NCBI GenBank assembly: GCA_035500455.1
Contig: DATJXG010000301.1
Span: 1 to 7,387 of the forward strand
From: DATJXG01 sp035500455
GTDB lineage: Bacteria; Acidobacteriota; Terriglobia; Terriglobales; Acidobacteriaceae
Direction of reading: 5' to 3'
DNA length: 7,387 nt
Shown one piece after another: positions 6,197 to 7,387 of this stretch. How positions within the stretch are numbered: the first letter of the stretch is position 1; every line of letters begins with the position of its first letter. A program made the position numbers and the translations under genes. The notes beneath the pieces are model-generated. The model had not been told where the DNA came from. It saw only the letters and a program-made list of their open reading frames with translations, and did no database searches.

Positions 6197-6673
6197 ATGG
6201 CAGGCAAGAGTCTTAATAAAGTTCAGCTCATTGGCAATCTCGGCAAGGACCCCGAGGTCAAATACACCCCGCAGGGCACCCCGGTCGCCAAGATTGCCCT
6301 GGCCACCAACGAGCGTTACAAAGACAAGGACGGCAACTGGCAGGACCGCACCGAGTGGCACAACGTGGTTCTCTGGCAGCGGCTGGCCGAGATCGCCGGC
6401 GAATATCTGAAGAAGGGCGGCAAAGTGTACATCGAAGGCCGCCTGCAAACCCGCTCTTGGGACGACAAGCAGAGCGGCCAGAAGAAATGGATGACCGAGG
6501 TGGTGGCCAGCGACCTGATCCTGCTCGGCGGACGCGGCGAGGGCGGCGGCGAGAGTGGCGGCGGATATTCTCGCGGCGCTGCGGCAGGCGGCGGCAATAA
6601 CTTCGATCAGCGCGAGCCCGAGCCCGCCCCGGCCGGCCCTGGCCCCATCAGCGACGAAGACATCCCCTTCTGA
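6197..6673 (+). CDS. ssb: Single-stranded DNA-binding protein SSB
   Basis: The 158-residue protein coats single-stranded DNA in replication, recombination and repair, normally as a homotetramer. The N-terminal OB-fold (about residues 1-112) begins MAGKSLNKVQLIGNLGKDPE and carries the family patterns TEWHNVVLW and KKGGKVYIEGRLQTRSW. Trp54, Trp60 and Trp88 occupy positions equivalent to the DNA-stacking aromatics W54, F60 and W88 of E. coli SSB. A Gly-rich linker (112-133) and a Pro/Ala/Glu segment lead to the acidic tip SDEDIPF (152-158), the docking site for partner proteins. The length is slightly below E. coli SSB (178). It is not placed between rpsF and rpsR as in many bacteria, so it may be a stand-alone or second copy. 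The gene has its own likely promoter, a good Shine-Dalgarno and an intrinsic terminator, so it is probably monocistronic. Confidence 0.97.
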   Translation: MAGKSLNKVQLIGNLGKDPEVKYTPQGTPVAKIALATNERYKDKDGNWQDRTEWHNVVLWQRLAEIAGEYLKKGGKVYIEGRLQTRSWDDKQSGQKKWMTEVVASDLILLGGRGEGGGESGGGYSRGAAAGGGNNFDQREPEPAPAGPGPISDEDIPF

Positions 6674-6735
6674 ACTTACGGCACGGACACTCCTGTTCGC
6701 GCCTATCTGTCTCCTCAAACCCTCTACTCAAAGCG

Positions 6736-6766
6736 GCCTGCCTAAAAAGCAGGCTTCTGTCTTTTT
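6736..6766 (+). terminator. Intrinsic terminator of ssb
   Basis: GCCTGC (6736-6741) pairs with GCAGGC (6749-6754) around the 7-nt loop CTAAAAA, followed by a T-rich tract ending in TTTTT (6755-6766). It lies 62 nt after the ssb stop. A longer A/T-rich inverted repeat overlaps it (see findings). Confidence 0.7.
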
Positions 6767-6812
6767 AGGCTTCACCAATGCGGGCGGGCAGAATTCGTCA
6801 GTCCATTTCAAA

Positions 6813-6838
6813 AAGAGCCGAATTAAAGAGCCGAATTA
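6813..6838. repeat. 13-bp direct tandem repeat, two exact copies
   Basis: AAGAGCCGAATTA occurs at 6813-6825 and 6826-6838, then AAGA begins a partial third copy. It is probably a slippage-type duplication, though a pair of binding sites is possible. Confidence 0.8.
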
Positions 6839-6920
6839 AAGATCGCGGCAAGTTCGAGATGCGGTAAGGGGAGCCATGCCGGGGATAACAGAGCAGAGGT
6901 GAGAAAGCTCTACGACTACG

Positions 6921-6955
6921 TCCTGCTCCCGACTAACGTGCAGCCGGGAGCAGGA
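6921..6955. other. Perfect 11-bp stem-loop
   Basis: TCCTGCTCCCG (6921-6931) pairs exactly with CGGGAGCAGGA (6945-6955) around a 13-nt loop. There is no T-tract, so it is not a simple terminator. It may belong to a structured RNA. Confidence 0.6.
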
Positions 6956-6960
6956 AGATA

Positions 6961-6998
6961 CTCCACGTACACCGGTTAACTTTCAAACCAGTACGGAG
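6961..6998. other. Second stem-loop, with bulge and internal loop
   Basis: CTCC pairs with GGAG (6961-6964/6995-6998), GTAC with GTAC (6967-6970/6991-6994) and GGTT with AACC (6974-6977/6986-6989). There is a 2-nt bulge, a 3x1 internal loop and an 8-nt apical loop. It lies 5 nt after the preceding hairpin. Confidence 0.45.
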
Positions 6999-7190
6999 CG
7001 CGATCATTGTTTCAAATCAGCATATCCAAGCAAAGGGCTGCGATACGCCAAAAGACGACAGAGATTAGATTCTCACTTCGAGATTCTCTGGCTTCGCGTC
7101 TGTACGTTCGTGTAGAAGCGGGCTGTCTCGATGTGCCACGGGCATGCGCATAGGGGATTTCTATCTCGCGCATCGACTAGAGTAATACCC

Positions 7191-7387
7191 ATGAGACGGC
7201 ATGGCAGGCGGCGCAGTTTCTTTCACCAACACTCACTCAGTCTGGCGGCTTTGGCGGTCGTGATCTTCCTGATCTTGCTCTACAGCCGCTCCAACCCGGA
7301 TACCCACCTCGGCTCATTTTTCGGCAACGCCATCGCTGACTGGACGGGCGTGGTGGTCACTGTGGTCATGACCAAGCACCTCTACGA
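7191..7387 (+). CDS. Small membrane protein, 3'-truncated by the window
   Basis: The frame is open to the window end, showing 65 codons from ATG at 7191. The N-terminus MRRHGRRRSFFHQHS is strongly basic. It is followed by a transmembrane segment, about residues 19-33 (LAALAVVIFLILLY), and a second hydrophobic stretch beginning near GNAIADWTGVVVTVVMTKHLY (residues ~45-65). By the positive-inside rule the N-terminus should be cytoplasmic, with a short external loop (SRSNPDTHLG). I do not recognise a named family and no function is proposed. An in-frame ATG at 7131 would add 20 residues of unconvincing sequence; an in-frame TAG at 7113-7115 limits the upstream extension. Neither ATG has a good Shine-Dalgarno. 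A TAGAGT box (7178-7183) lies 7 nt before the ATG at 7191, compatible with leaderless or near-leaderless transcription. Confidence 0.65.
   Translation, partial: MRRHGRRRSFFHQHSLSLAALAVVIFLILLYSRSNPDTHLGSFFGNAIADWTGVVVTVVMTKHLY

Larger units (their letters stand above)
6771..7190. other. 420-bp non-coding region with repeats and stem-loops
   Basis: No protein gene or recognisable tRNA, tmRNA, SRP, 6S or RNase P RNA is seen. It holds a 13-bp tandem repeat, two adjacent stem-loops, a small hairpin AGAGC/GCTCT (6890-6911) and a direct repeat AGATTCTC (7067-7074 and 7081-7088). The last ~100 bases should contain the promoter of the membrane protein gene at 7191. Confidence 0.55.

Noticed and set aside
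6778..6867. A 29-codon basic ORF after the ssb terminator.
   Set aside because: It has no ribosome binding site, spans the 13-bp tandem repeat and shows no domain.
6879..6891. CCGGGGATAACAG, identical to a piece of 23S rRNA, suggesting an rRNA fragment.
   Set aside because: The match stops after 13 nt and the flanks do not follow 23S rRNA; a 13-mer match is expected by chance at this scale.
1..7387. A defence system or mobile island built from the kinase-like, ferredoxin and ssb genes.
   Set aside because: The genes lie on alternating strands with separate control signals, and no integrase, transposase, toxin-antitoxin pair or defence effector is visible.

Overview
The window looks like a GC-rich chromosomal segment of a soil-type bacterium, most likely an Acidobacteriota member (Terriglobia/Koribacter-like). 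This rests on gene content and style: a kelch protein ending in long Big_1-type Ig arrays, a Tat-dependent flavin oxidase, a small ferredoxin with an unusual cysteine pattern, and short heptad repeats between genes. It is an inference, not a database match.

Layout. 1-2661 (+) is the 3' part of a large secreted or surface protein: a kelch-type motif, a small beta domain, then seven tandem Ig-like domains of about 106 residues. A 14-bp near-perfect palindrome follows. 2844-4433 (+) is a Tat-exported flavin amine oxidase related to L-amino-acid oxidases. It converges on 4473-5306 (-), a P-loop protein with an Arg/Gly-rich disordered N-terminus and a kinase domain resembling bacterial Pnkp 5'-OH polynucleotide kinase. 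5307-5569 is non-coding and holds a 9-nt and a 7-nt tandem repeat. 5570-5932 (-) is a 120-residue two-cluster [4Fe-4S] ferredoxin. It diverges from ssb (6197-6673, +), and the 264-bp gap between them contains a 140-bp inverted-repeat element built of AGCT-containing heptads. ssb ends in an intrinsic terminator with a competing hairpin. 6771-7190 is non-coding, with a 13-bp tandem repeat and two neighbouring stem-loops. 7191-7387 (+) is the start of a small membrane protein cut by the window edge.

There is no single operon: the genes alternate in strand and look like independent transcription units. No phage, transposase, CRISPR array or known defence cassette is visible. The points most worth checking are the RGG-like/polynucleotide-kinase fusion (possible RNA end repair), the inverted-repeat heptad element between the divergent promoters with related heptads reaching the ferredoxin stop codon, and the -10-like box placed so that the ferredoxin mRNA would start at its AUG. 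The structured non-coding stretch after ssb is a weaker candidate.
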